A DNA stretch of 64,000 bases from the NCBI RefSeq assembly GCF_030580935.1, contig NZ_JAUQOM010000008.1, positions 1 to 64,000 of the forward strand, given 5' to 3'. How positions within the stretch are numbered: the stretch's first letter is position 1; each line of letters starts with the position of its first letter. The position numbers were made by a program, and so were the translations under genes. The notes under the pieces were generated by a model. The model saw nothing but the letters and a program-made list of their open reading frames with translations. It searched no databases and was not told the origin of the DNA. This document shows positions 1 to 8,284 of the stretch, in pieces. This stretch comes from Sphingobium cyanobacteriorum. GTDB taxonomy: Bacteria > Pseudomonadota > Alphaproteobacteria > Sphingomonadales > Sphingomonadaceae.

Positions 1-104
1 CGCTGTAGATCCCCACACCTCCCTGACTCGGCAGAAAGGCTTCAAGGTGGACGACTTTTACGCCGCCCGCAGCAGGACTATCCCGCCGCTACCGTGGTCG
101 AATA

Positions 105-842
105 TTGCTCCGCCGTTCTCAATGTGGCCTGGTGGACATGGGTTATGTCAAGGGCACATTCGGCATGCCGCTGTCCAACTACCCGGAACCAAGCCTGACC
201 GCGCCTGAAGGCATGTTCCTGTTGATGGCGATTTATCGTGGGGCAATGGCTGTCAATCGCGACGCCAAACGGTTCGTGAACGAATCTCTCTCCTACAAGG
301 AGATTGGCGGCGCGTGCCTTGCGCAACCGGGGGGTGTGGCGTTCCAGATATTCGATGAAAGCGTGATGGAACAGGCGCAACCGATCCCGTCCAACATGAA
401 CTTCCGTGAGGCGCTGACGCGAGGGATCGTGCACAGTGCGCCCACGATCGCCGGTCTGGCGGCGACGGTAGGACTGGACGGGGCAGCATTGGAGGCTGCG
501 GTGGCGCGTTACAACGCGATGATGGAGGCGGGAAAGGATAGTGATTTCGGCCGGACCACGATTGCAGGCAGCGTGGGCAAGCCGCTGCCGCTGAACCGTG
601 CGCCTTATTATGTCCTGCCCTGTGCTGTCGCCGTAACGGGCACATTCTGTGGCATCCGGGTGGATGCCGATTCCCATGTTCTGGACCCCTATGGGCAGCC
701 GTTGCCCGGATTGTTCGCTGCCGGTGAAGTTACCGGCGGTTTTCATGGTGCGAGCTATATGAGCGGCAGCGCTTTGGCGAAGGCCGCCATATTTGGCAGA
801 ATCGCCGGGATCATGGCGGCAGAAAGCGCGGTTGCGTCTTGA
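105..842 (+). CDS. C-terminal part of an FAD-dependent (fumarate reductase/KstD-like) oxidoreductase; 5' end missing or disrupted
   Basis: About 240 residues match the C-terminal half of FAD-binding flavoproteins of the succinate dehydrogenase/3-ketosteroid dehydrogenase type. Visible blocks are LVDMGYVKGTFG, AVNRDAKRFVNES (substrate cap), and the terminal FAD segment GLFAAGEVTGGFHGASYMSG near residues 205-225. The N-terminal Rossmann GxGxxG is not in the window. In this frame a TGA lies at 24-26, and the only start is a TTG at 105 with no good Shine-Dalgarno. Recognisable family sequence begins only at about base 126. The gene is therefore either a truncated remnant or is joined to upstream sequence by a frameshift. 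The family oxidises alpha,beta C-C bonds in ring ketones or acids; the substrate here is unknown. Neighbouring bases 1-104 match nothing I recognise in any frame. Confidence 0.6.
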   Translation: MLRRSQCGLVDMGYVKGTFGMPLSNYPEPSLTAPEGMFLLMAIYRGAMAVNRDAKRFVNESLSYKEIGGACLAQPGGVAFQIFDESVMEQAQPIPSNMNFREALTRGIVHSAPTIAGLAATVGLDGAALEAAVARYNAMMEAGKDSDFGRTTIAGSVGKPLPLNRAPYYVLPCAVAVTGTFCGIRVDADSHVLDPYGQPLPGLFAAGEVTGGFHGASYMSGSALAKAAIFGRIAGIMAAESAVAS

Positions 843-1090
843 CCCAGTGGGTCGGATGCTGCCGGACGCAAATGCCCTACCGGCAGAGGCGACCAGACAC
901 CTCTCGTATGTTCTCTACCTAGAGGTTTGTTTCATACTTGCCATCGCAGCGCAGTAATCCGTGGCGTGGAACTCGCAAGGACGAGTGGGTCAATCTGCCG
1001 TCATCTCGCTCCCTTCGGGTCATTGTCTGATGTTTAGTCAACAGTCCGACACAAGCGTGGCCCGATGCGCTTCATCACTTGAAGAGGCGG

Positions 1091-1126
1091 CAAGAAAGAA
1101 GCCCCGCCGCATGAAGCAGCGGGGCT
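1091..1126 (-). terminator. Rho-independent terminator of the first TonB receptor
   Basis: The 8-bp arms AGCCCCGC (1100-1107) and GCGGGGCT (1119-1126) enclose an 11-nt loop. On the minus strand they are followed by TTCTTTCTT. The hairpin lies just past the stop of the receptor gene that ends at 1134. Confidence 0.75.
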
Positions 1127-1133
1127 ATGTGGA

Positions 1134-3584
1134 TCAGAATTTCACTGAAGCTTCGATGCCAAACATGCGCGGTTCACCAAAAGTGGACGCGGCAAAGCCT
1201 GGACCACCGCCGGGCGACACGCCATTCACTGTCGGCCCATTGCTGATCAGCATTACGCCGCCTTGCATATAATAGGCTTTCGTCAGGTTGGACACGAACA
1301 CAGCCGCACCGAACGCGCTGCCGCCAATATGATCAAGGCCAACACGGGCGTTGACCAGCGCATAACCCTTTTGAACAGCGATCGCGTCATATTCGTCAAG
1401 CGGCACTTTGGTGCGATAGGTGGCGTTCACATTTGCATTGAGGGTCCCAACACCATCCATTTCGCGCGCATAGGTTAGCCCACCGCCCAACTGGTGCTTG
1501 GGAATGCCCTGCAATGGGTAACTGCCATTATCGCCTTTCACCACCTTGGTGCCGACATAGGAGTAAAACAGGTTGGCGCTAAGGCCGCCCGCCAGTGTCA
1601 GGTTCGCTTCAAATTCGCCGCCATAGTTGCGCCGGGCCGCGATATTGGTGGTCACCGTCTGAACTTGCCCGTTCAGGACGATGGCATTTTGTTGCTGGAC
1701 GTTGGTATAATCCTGATAGAAGGCTGCGATGTTCGTCGAGAGGCGCGTGCCACCATCGAATATGAATGTCTTTTTCAGGCCAACTTCATATTCATCCACC
1801 TTTTCGGGCTGGAATGGGCGAAACGTCGCTTCGGTCTGCGCCCGCAAGCTGAAGCCGCCGGCGCGATAGCCATGGCGCAATGCCGCATAGGTCGTCAGGT
1901 CACTCGACGGTTCATATTGGAGCGTCACGTCATAGGTCGCCGCCTCATTCTTCAAAATGCGCGACTGCGAGCAGGCACTCATCGGCAATGTACCGAAACC
2001 ATTAAAGGTACAGACCGGCATGCCGACCAGGGCGATCGAGAAGGGTTCGACGCGGGCCTTGCGCACGTCATTATTATAACGGATGCCAGCCGAAAGCTTC
2101 AGCGCGTCCGTGAGGGTATAGGTGCCCGCCCCATATACTGCCCAGCTCGCGGACAAACCATAACCGATATTCGATAGACGGTAGGCTTCTGCCGGTCGGC
2201 TCAGGTAGAAGGCCGCATTGGAGGGATCGCCGCTGGCGAAGCCGATCGAAGTCAATTGTGCGAAAGATAGCGGCAGCGCACCATCCTGGCCCTTTTCCCG
2301 GAAATAGAAAGCACCCATCGTCAGTTCCAGTCGCGAGCCAAGCGGCGTGCCCTGCATCTGGAATTCTTCACTGATATTACTGGTTCTGGAGAATTGCAAA
2401 GGCGCGATCAGTGCCACCCCGCTGCCATCATAATCTGTCTGATTGGAGTATCGAATGCGGCGATAGCCAAAGATGTTTTTGAATGTAACATCACCGACTT
2501 CAAACGTTGTCTTGTTTGTGATGCCCCAATTTGTAATTTTATTGAAAGGTTGGCCGAGCGTTCCATCAAGGGTATTGGATGGCGTGCCCATCCCACCGCT
2601 GTTGAAGCGATAACGACCGAGTGCAAGATCGCGATTGAATATGCCAAGAACATCCTGCGGCGGCGCGCCTGCAGCGATGGGGAAGAAGGGTGACGCGCCG
2701 ATCTGCTGCGCGATGACCGTGGGTTCGCCATTTGCGGGGTCGGTCAGTGCGTAGCCGATGAACTTCAGCGCCGTGCCATGTTCATTCTGCTTCAGATAGT
2801 CGAACACCGTGTAATTGGTCAGACGATCGAGATGCAATTCGCTTGAAACGCGGAAGGCGTAATAATGCTGGTCGTCATAGTCGCGACCCGTGCTGACATC
2901 CTTCGTAAAGCCTTTGCGATCACGGTAGCGAGCAGCGACGCGAAGGCCGAATACATCCTCGATTACCGGGATGTTCACCATCCCGGTAACATCCTTCATA
3001 TTGTAGTTGCCATATTGAGCGGTGAGCGAGGCATGATAATCGTTCAGGTCGGGATGGTTGGGTTCCACCAGGACCGCGCCGCCGGTCATGTTGCGACCGA
3101 ACAAAGTGCCCTGCACGCCTTTGAGCACCTGTACATTCTGTAGATCATAGAAGGAGGTGCCAAAGCCGTAGGTGCGTGGTGCCACGACCTCCGCGAAATA
3201 AGCACCCACTGGCGGATCGGCGAGAAGCTGGACTTCCTGGGTCCGTTGGCCACGGATCGCGTAGGATACGCTGTTGCGACTGGCGCCGTTGGTGGTGACG
3301 GACAGTGACGGCGTTTGATATTGCAGATCCAGCGCGTCGCGAATACCACGTGTGGCCAGCATCTCCCCCGATACGGCGGTGATGGAGATCGGAACGTCCT
3401 GCAGACTTTCGGCCCGCCGCCGCGCAGTAACGATGATATCGCCCATTGCCGGGTCGGCGGCCGCGTCATCCGCTGGTGCGGGACGGGCCGATGCCGCCTG
3501 CTGCGCCACTGATGCGTCCTGTGCCAAGGCAGCATGCGCCATCATGATCTGGCTTGCGCCGACCAAGGCCACGGAAAGTCTCAT
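1134..3584 (-). CDS. TonB-dependent outer-membrane receptor
   Basis: 816 residues. A short signal peptide (MRLSVALVGASQIMMAHAALAQ) is followed by a TonB-box/plug start (DIIVTARRRAESLQDVP). The plug carries YAIRGQR and VQVLKGVQGTLFGRNMTGGAV, and a long beta-barrel ends in the aromatic terminus EASVKF typical of outer-membrane proteins. The ATG at 3584 has AGGAGGGG just upstream and is preferred over the TTG one codon earlier. It should import a bulky ligand using TonB energy. The ligand is not identifiable, but the surrounding catabolic genes suggest an organic carbon source rather than iron. It shares several blocks with the receptor at 44493-46946, including DPPVG-YFAEVV, IGASPFFP and KHQLGGG, and is nearly the same length (816 vs 817), so the two are paralogues. 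Confidence 0.95.
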   Translation of the reverse strand: MRLSVALVGASQIMMAHAALAQDASVAQQAASARPAPADDAAADPAMGDIIVTARRRAESLQDVPISITAVSGEMLATRGIRDALDLQYQTPSLSVTTNGASRNSVSYAIRGQRTQEVQLLADPPVGAYFAEVVAPRTYGFGTSFYDLQNVQVLKGVQGTLFGRNMTGGAVLVEPNHPDLNDYHASLTAQYGNYNMKDVTGMVNIPVIEDVFGLRVAARYRDRKGFTKDVSTGRDYDDQHYYAFRVSSELHLDRLTNYTVFDYLKQNEHGTALKFIGYALTDPANGEPTVIAQQIGASPFFPIAAGAPPQDVLGIFNRDLALGRYRFNSGGMGTPSNTLDGTLGQPFNKITNWGITNKTTFEVGDVTFKNIFGYRRIRYSNQTDYDGSGVALIAPLQFSRTSNISEEFQMQGTPLGSRLELTMGAFYFREKGQDGALPLSFAQLTSIGFASGDPSNAAFYLSRPAEAYRLSNIGYGLSASWAVYGAGTYTLTDALKLSAGIRYNNDVRKARVEPFSIALVGMPVCTFNGFGTLPMSACSQSRILKNEAATYDVTLQYEPSSDLTTYAALRHGYRAGGFSLRAQTEATFRPFQPEKVDEYEVGLKKTFIFDGGTRLSTNIAAFYQDYTNVQQQNAIVLNGQVQTVTTNIAARRNYGGEFEANLTLAGGLSANLFYSYVGTKVVKGDNGSYPLQGIPKHQLGGGLTYAREMDGVGTLNANVNATYRTKVPLDEYDAIAVQKGYALVNARVGLDHIGGSAFGAAVFVSNLTKAYYMQGGVMLISNGPTVNGVSPGGGPGFAASTFGEPRMFGIEASVKF

Positions 3585-3823
3585 CAACCCCTCCTAATAA
3601 TTTGATTAACCGCCAGCCTCTGCGTTCTGGTAGGTCCAATGCATGATAAGGGGAATGGGCGCGCTGCCCATGCTTCATTTGGCGGCATCGCATTCGCGAT
3701 GCCTCACCATTGCCACTATATTTAGGAGCGGCCAGGCCGGTCGCTTTCCTGAGATGGTGAAGCGCGTCCGTGTCGTTGCCCTGGACTTAGGGGGCAGGCA
3801 TGGGGAACCTAATCTCTGGACCT

Positions 3824-4855
3824 TTAGCTCCTGACGAGTTCGGTCAGCAGGCATATGGCAGGATTGCCGTCACCCGCCATGGTTTCCGGCATATGCCCTG
3901 TGCGAATGGCCATCCGTATCGCCCGCTCGCTGATCATCGCGAAGCGATAGCCCGCAAAGACGATATGCCACTCCATGGCCTGCGCCCTACGCCCGCTGGC
4001 GGCTTCCCACAGGGCGATGGTCGCTCTGGCATCGGGCAGTCCATCGAGCCGGGGCAGTCCGATCGCGTCCGTCATCATCCGGTCGTAGAACAGCCACCAG
4101 CCCAGATCTGTTTCGGCCGTACCGATCGACGCGGTTTCCCAGTCGAGCAGGGCGGTAGCCTTGCCATCGGCATAAAGGATGTTGCAGGGGCGCGCATCGC
4201 CCCAGGCAAAGCCCGTACCGGCAGCCGGTGGCCTGTGATCGTCCAGCCAGCGCAAAGCTCTGTCATAAATTCCCAGCCGGGGAACACCGGACCAGGCAAG
4301 ATAGGCATCCCATCGCGCCAGTTCCTGCGCGATACCATCGCCGGCCGGGCCGTCTGGCCAGGCCAGAAAATCGAACGGCGTCACATCCACGGCATGCAGG
4401 CGTGCCAGCAGGGAGACGCCTTGTTCCCACATGGATTCTCGCTGGGCCGGTGTCGCTTCGGCCAGCAGGCCCTGTGTATGATATCCGTCTGGTGGCGCCT
4501 TGCCGGGGGCACGTTCCATCAAAAAGAACGGGGCGCCCAGGATGTCGGCATCCTGCTCCAACGCCACGCCCGCCGGCACGGGCAGGCCAGGAACCTGTGA
4601 AAGGCAACGAATGACGTCAAATTGCCTGGCGATGGACGGATCCTGATAGACTTGGCGTGCGCGCGGCTGAATGCGCAGCACCCAGTCCCGGTTCGACCCG
4701 TCCGGGGCGATGGCAGCCAGGAGCCAGGTTTCGCTCGACATGCCGGCTTCGGCCGGGACAACGTCCTTAAGCTGGTATTCGCCAAGACCGGATACGACCA
4801 TCCACCGTTCCAATATGGTAATCAGTTGTGGTCTGGTGGCGGGTTGTTTTGCCAT
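3824..4855 (-). CDS. APH-family phosphotransferase (LvaA/ACAD10-11 kinase-like)
   Basis: 343 residues from the ATG at 4855, which has GGAGGAG upstream; the open frame extends to 5041 but that part looks non-coding. It has the aminoglycoside-phosphotransferase/choline-kinase fold. The Brenner-type catalytic loop is WGDARPCN (about 218-225, catalytic Asp220) and the metal-binding motif is LLDWETASIG (Asp238). The N-lobe carries AEAGMSSETW and a hydrophobic VLRIQP strand with the ATP-binding region. Family members near acyl-CoA genes phosphorylate hydroxyl groups of acyl-CoAs (LvaA of levulinate catabolism, ACAD10/11 kinase domains) rather than antibiotics. The gene is divergent from the DUF7065-like gene, with only 50 bp between starts, so the two probably share a control region. 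The substrate is inferred, not shown. Confidence 0.85.
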   Translation of the reverse strand: MAKQPATRPQLITILERWMVVSGLGEYQLKDVVPAEAGMSSETWLLAAIAPDGSNRDWVLRIQPRARQVYQDPSIARQFDVIRCLSQVPGLPVPAGVALEQDADILGAPFFLMERAPGKAPPDGYHTQGLLAEATPAQRESMWEQGVSLLARLHAVDVTPFDFLAWPDGPAGDGIAQELARWDAYLAWSGVPRLGIYDRALRWLDDHRPPAAGTGFAWGDARPCNILYADGKATALLDWETASIGTAETDLGWWLFYDRMMTDAIGLPRLDGLPDARATIALWEAASGRRAQAMEWHIVFAGYRFAMISERAIRMAIRTGHMPETMAGDGNPAICLLTELVRS

Positions 4856-4905
4856 TGTTATTATGCTCCTCCTCTCCACGAAAAAGATGAAGCAAGGAGA
4901 ATGCG

Positions 4906-5850
4906 ATGCAAGTCTTTTCAGAAGACGATGACCGGCCCCATCCGCATGACGATCATCCATTATGGCAGGAAAGCGCGCTATTTTGCTGGCATGACATGGA
5001 CAGCGGGACAGGAGGCTTCTGGCGACTTGGTCAGGAACCAATCGCAGGAGCGATCAATTCCTGCTTCGGGGTTTTTGGTCCAGACGGAAAGCGGTTCCGA
5101 TCAAATGTCACTGGCGTGCCGATGGGGGGCGGGGATCGGGGCGAAGGACATATGGGCTGGGGGCCACATCTTCGCGTCGATTTTGACGGGAGTGCGCGGA
5201 TCAGGGCCGATTTCCCGGACTGTGAAGCGGAGCTGGCTTTTACCGATTTTCACCCGCGGTTCGATTATCAGTCTATCGCGGTCGAAGATGGCAATCTGGA
5301 AAGATCGGGTCATCATTTCGAGGTGTCCGGGCGTATGACGGGACACATGCGGATCGGCGACCAGGAGATCAGCGTCGATGCGCTGGGCTATCGTGATCGG
5401 TCATGGTCGCATCGCGACTGGACCTGGATGCGTGGTACGCGATGGTGGCCGTGCGTGTTCGGGCCGGACCTCGCGACGCATGTCGTGCATGTTGCGCGCG
5501 ATGGAGGGATGATAAAGGCTGGCTATGTCTGGCGCGATGGAAAAACGATTCCGGTTGTCGACAGCGATGTTCTGGTCGCGCTGGAATCCGATGCAATGAC
5601 TCCGCGAAATGGGCAGGGCGTGCTGCATCTTGCCAATGGCGAGACGATGCACATCAGTTGTGATCGGGGTGACGCGCTGGTCATGCATGTGCGTGGCTAC
5701 ACCGCCGTCGAAACGCTGGGCACGGCCATATTGAACGGACGGAGAGGCATGTCGAACCTGGAGGTTTGCACCAACCCGGCGGGCGGACATGCAGAGCCAG
5801 TCTGCGCCCTGGGGTCGAACATGGTCAACGGGCTAAGCAGCAGGCCCTGA
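4906..5850 (+). CDS. DUF7064/DUF7065-like protein of unknown function (lipocalin/CrtC-AttH-like)
   Basis: 314 residues. The ATG at 4906 is preceded by AAGGAG. Recognisable features are the conserved GYRDRSWSHRDW (161-172), the tryptophan-rich WTWMRGTRWWPCVFG that follows, and alternating beta-strand segments. These suggest a double lipocalin-like barrel as in hydroxyneurosporene-hydratase/AttH relatives. There is no signal peptide or membrane segment, so a cytoplasmic location is likely. Proteins of this type commonly sit beside APH-type kinases and acyl-CoA genes in sphingomonads and mycobacteria; that is general knowledge. The role is unknown. A hydrophobic-ligand-binding or hydratase-like role is an inference from fold and neighbours. 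It ends 24 bp from the convergent phosphatase gene. Confidence 0.75.
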   Translation: MQVFSEDDDRPHPHDDHPLWQESALFCWHDMDSGTGGFWRLGQEPIAGAINSCFGVFGPDGKRFRSNVTGVPMGGGDRGEGHMGWGPHLRVDFDGSARIRADFPDCEAELAFTDFHPRFDYQSIAVEDGNLERSGHHFEVSGRMTGHMRIGDQEISVDALGYRDRSWSHRDWTWMRGTRWWPCVFGPDLATHVVHVARDGGMIKAGYVWRDGKTIPVVDSDVLVALESDAMTPRNGQGVLHLANGETMHISCDRGDALVMHVRGYTAVETLGTAILNGRRGMSNLEVCTNPAGGHAEPVCALGSNMVNGLSSRP

Positions 5851-5874
5851 GCCATCATGGAGCAGGTCGGTGCT

Positions 5875-6660
5875 TCAGCCTTCAAGCAGATGGGTGCGCA
5901 CGCGTTCCTGTATGCTTTCGTCCAGTCCAAGCACGCTGGTGGCGTAGTTTGGTACAGACCCATGTCGCGCTTCAATCACGGTGAAGGCGGTACGCAGATA
6001 GTCAGGGTCGGACCGATTCATCGCACGCCAGACGTCTGGATTAATCTCCGGCATCAGGGCGAGCGGATTATCTGGATTTGACTTGAACAGCTGTGCCGAC
6101 GGATCCTCAAGCCATTCGGTCAGGGCATAATCCTCAATGATCTGGTCCCTGTGCACGCCAAGGATGCTCAGAAGGATGGCGCAGGCAATGCCGGTGCGAT
6201 CCTTGCCTGCCGTACAGTTGACCAGCAGCGGGGTTTCGCCGTCGGCAAGCAGGCGTAGCATGGCGGTCATGCTGATGGCCTGATCGAACGGGAGTTGTTC
6301 ATATGTGGCCAGCATGAAGGCGCGCATTTCCGCCCCCGATGTTGCGGGGTTGCGCAGGATGGTGACGAAATCGCCAGTGCTGTTGTCGTGGTCCCTCGAC
6401 CAGTAACGGGCGTTGGCAACACTGCTGTCGGGAAATGGTGTATGCGCGCGTTCTGCATTGCTCCGCAGATCGACTATGGCGCGCAGGCCAAGGCCAGCAA
6501 AGGCCCGGTGGCCGGTTTCCGTCAGTCCGCCGGGATGGCCGCCGCGAAATACGGCGCCCGTGCGAACGATCCTGCCGTCCTGCGCCCGATAGCCGCCAAG
6601 ATCCCGCAGATTGCGTGCGCCTTCTACAGGCAGTCGGCGCGCTTCGGCTTTGTCTTTCAC
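5875..6660 (-). CDS. Tyrosine/serine protein-phosphatase family protein
   Basis: 261 residues from a GTG start at 6660, with GGGAGG 6 nt upstream. It contains NLRDLGGY (17-24), FRGG (38-41) and the P-loop VNCTAGKDRTG (147-157), so the C-x5-R catalytic signature is intact (Cys149, Arg155). This is the bacterial Y_phosphatase3 (PtpB/MptpB-like) arrangement. It hydrolyses phosphate monoesters through a cysteinyl-phosphate intermediate, and some members act on lipids or small molecules. It is cytoplasmic, with no signal peptide. It lies convergent to the DUF7065-like gene and two genes from a kinase. That position raises the possibility that it acts on a metabolite phosphorylated by the kinase, but nothing in the sequence proves it. 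Confidence 0.9.
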   Translation of the reverse strand: MKDKAEARRLPVEGARNLRDLGGYRAQDGRIVRTGAVFRGGHPGGLTETGHRAFAGLGLRAIVDLRSNAERAHTPFPDSSVANARYWSRDHDNSTGDFVTILRNPATSGAEMRAFMLATYEQLPFDQAISMTAMLRLLADGETPLLVNCTAGKDRTGIACAILLSILGVHRDQIIEDYALTEWLEDPSAQLFKSNPDNPLALMPEINPDVWRAMNRSDPDYLRTAFTVIEARHGSVPNYATSVLGLDESIQERVRTHLLEG

Positions 6661-6852
6661 TTTGCACCTCCCATTTTGTTGAGGCTATCAAGCTATAGGA
6701 GGTGTGACGCAACGGCTTTGATCGATATGGGGTGCGTCTCGCAAAATATCTGGATCGATGCTGTTGTTGATGGACGCAGATGCGATTTCCACCTGATTCA
6801 TCTTTACGCTACCGCCTGCCGGACGACAGGCTAGGGATGAAAGAGGAGAGCC

Positions 6853-7590
6853 ATGACCGACAGCCTGATCCGCCATGACGAAGGTGCTGTATGCACATTG
6901 ATGCTCAACCGCCCGGCCCAGCGCAACGCCATTGATCACACCATGCTGGAATGGTTGCAGGCCTATGTTCCTGCCATCGCCGCCGATGACAGCATTGCCT
7001 GCGTCGTGCTGCGCGGGGCAGGAGCGTCCTTTTGTGCCGGCGTGGACCTCAATTCCTTTACGGGGAATGGTGCGATGCCAAGAGAGGCGCGCGTGCGGGC
7101 GCTGGATATGCTGGCGGCTCTGCCCCAGCCGGTAATTGCGGCCGTGCATGGGCATTGTATGACAGGGGGATTGGAACTGGCGTTGATGGCGGACATCATT
7201 GTGGCGGATCATTCCGCGCGCTTTGCCGACACCCATGGCCGCTGGGGTCTTGTCCCCGGCTGGGGTATGAGCCAGCGTCTGCCACGCCGCATCGGTGCCG
7301 GGCAGGCCGCGATCATGAGCTATACGGGCCGTGTCGTGGAGGCCGAGGAGGCCCATCATATCGGCCTGATCGATATGGTGGCGGGGGAAGGGGAACTGGA
7401 CAGCGTTCTGGCCGGGCTGACCGGTGCGATAGTCGCCGGCAGCCCCTTCACCGTGCGTCATATGAAGCGGCTGTTCCGGGAAACGGCGGGAATGATGCTG
7501 GCGGATGGGCTGGCGCATGAGCGCGCTACCCATCCGGGCGCAGCACCCGACATGGCGGACCGAGTCGCTCGCTTCACGACGCGGACATAG
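6853..7590 (+). CDS. Enoyl-CoA hydratase/isomerase family protein
   Basis: 245 residues. The ATG follows AAGAGGAGAG. Crotonase fold: NRPAQRNAID (19-28), oxyanion-hole segment GASFCAGVDL (57-66), and HGHCMTGGLELALMAD (99-114). Glu108 corresponds to hydratase Glu144. The second catalytic glutamate (rat Glu164) is replaced by His128 in FADTHGRWGLVPGWG. A pure syn-hydration mechanism is therefore uncertain, and an isomerase or hydrolase activity on an acyl-CoA is possible. The intergenic space to the divergent phosphatase (6661-6852) holds the promoters. Confidence 0.9.
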   Translation: MTDSLIRHDEGAVCTLMLNRPAQRNAIDHTMLEWLQAYVPAIAADDSIACVVLRGAGASFCAGVDLNSFTGNGAMPREARVRALDMLAALPQPVIAAVHGHCMTGGLELALMADIIVADHSARFADTHGRWGLVPGWGMSQRLPRRIGAGQAAIMSYTGRVVEAEEAHHIGLIDMVAGEGELDSVLAGLTGAIVAGSPFTVRHMKRLFRETAGMMLADGLAHERATHPGAAPDMADRVARFTTRT

Positions 7591-7596
7591 CGCCGA

Positions 7597-8154
7597 TCAG
7601 GCCGCGCGGTGCCGATCCTTTGTCAAAGGACGCACATAGGACACGTCGTTCCGATCACGCGTGTCGGGGCCGGTCGCTTTCATTTGCGCGCGATACTCTG
7701 CGGGGACGTCGACAGCGTTGAATGCGCCGGCATATTCGTTGACGCAGACGCGGTGGGCTATGGCCCATTTGCCGTCACGCTTTTCGAAACGATCGATGTA
7801 CCGGCCAAAGGCAAGCGTCGGCGGGCCTTCACGATTTTCACCGAAGAACAGATAATAGGTTTCCGAATGGGCCGTGTCGCCATCCAGTTCTACGGTGTGG
7901 TTATTGATCACATGTTGGTGACGGTGCTGAAATTCGCCATGCCAGCCGATTGCCCAGCTACAAAATGCTTCGGGATCACCATCTGCGACGCCATGTTCGT
8001 CCCAGGCATCGGGATGATAGGCTGATTGCATCAGTGCCTTGTCGTGTCGGTCGACCCCGCGCGTATAGCGCAGCAGGCAGTCCTGGATTTCCTGTCGATC
8101 CTTGGCCTGTTTGATGAAGGCGATAAGGTCCGGCGTCAGTGTCGCGTCGCTCAT
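7597..8154 (-). CDS. SnoaL-like / NTF2-fold protein
   Basis: 185 residues from the ATG at 8154 with GGGAGAG upstream. It shows the alpha+beta barrel pattern of SnoaL_4-type proteins: IQDCLLRYTRGVDRHD (about 22-37), SAYHPDAWDEHG, HVINNHTVELDGDTAHSETYY and YIDRFEKRDGKWAIAHR. Relatives include ketosteroid-isomerase-like and ring dehydratase/cyclase enzymes and catabolic accessory proteins. The Asp/His pair in DRHD and YHPD is conserved in the family. It follows the acyl-CoA ligase gene on the same strand with a 130-bp gap, so co-transcription is plausible. The exact reaction is unknown. Confidence 0.85.
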   Translation of the reverse strand: MSDATLTPDLIAFIKQAKDRQEIQDCLLRYTRGVDRHDKALMQSAYHPDAWDEHGVADGDPEAFCSWAIGWHGEFQHRHQHVINNHTVELDGDTAHSETYYLFFGENREGPPTLAFGRYIDRFEKRDGKWAIAHRVCVNEYAGAFNAVDVPAEYRAQMKATGPDTRDRNDVSYVRPLTKDRHRAA

Positions 8155-8284
8155 GCTGAACTCTCCCAGTTGATTATGGCGGTTGGACATATCAGGATGC
8201 CAAAGTTGCCGCAGCCGCTGGAGCGCTGGCCCATGATTCAGCGCCAGTGTGATCGCGCAGGCCAGTTCCCCTGGCGCAACGCCT

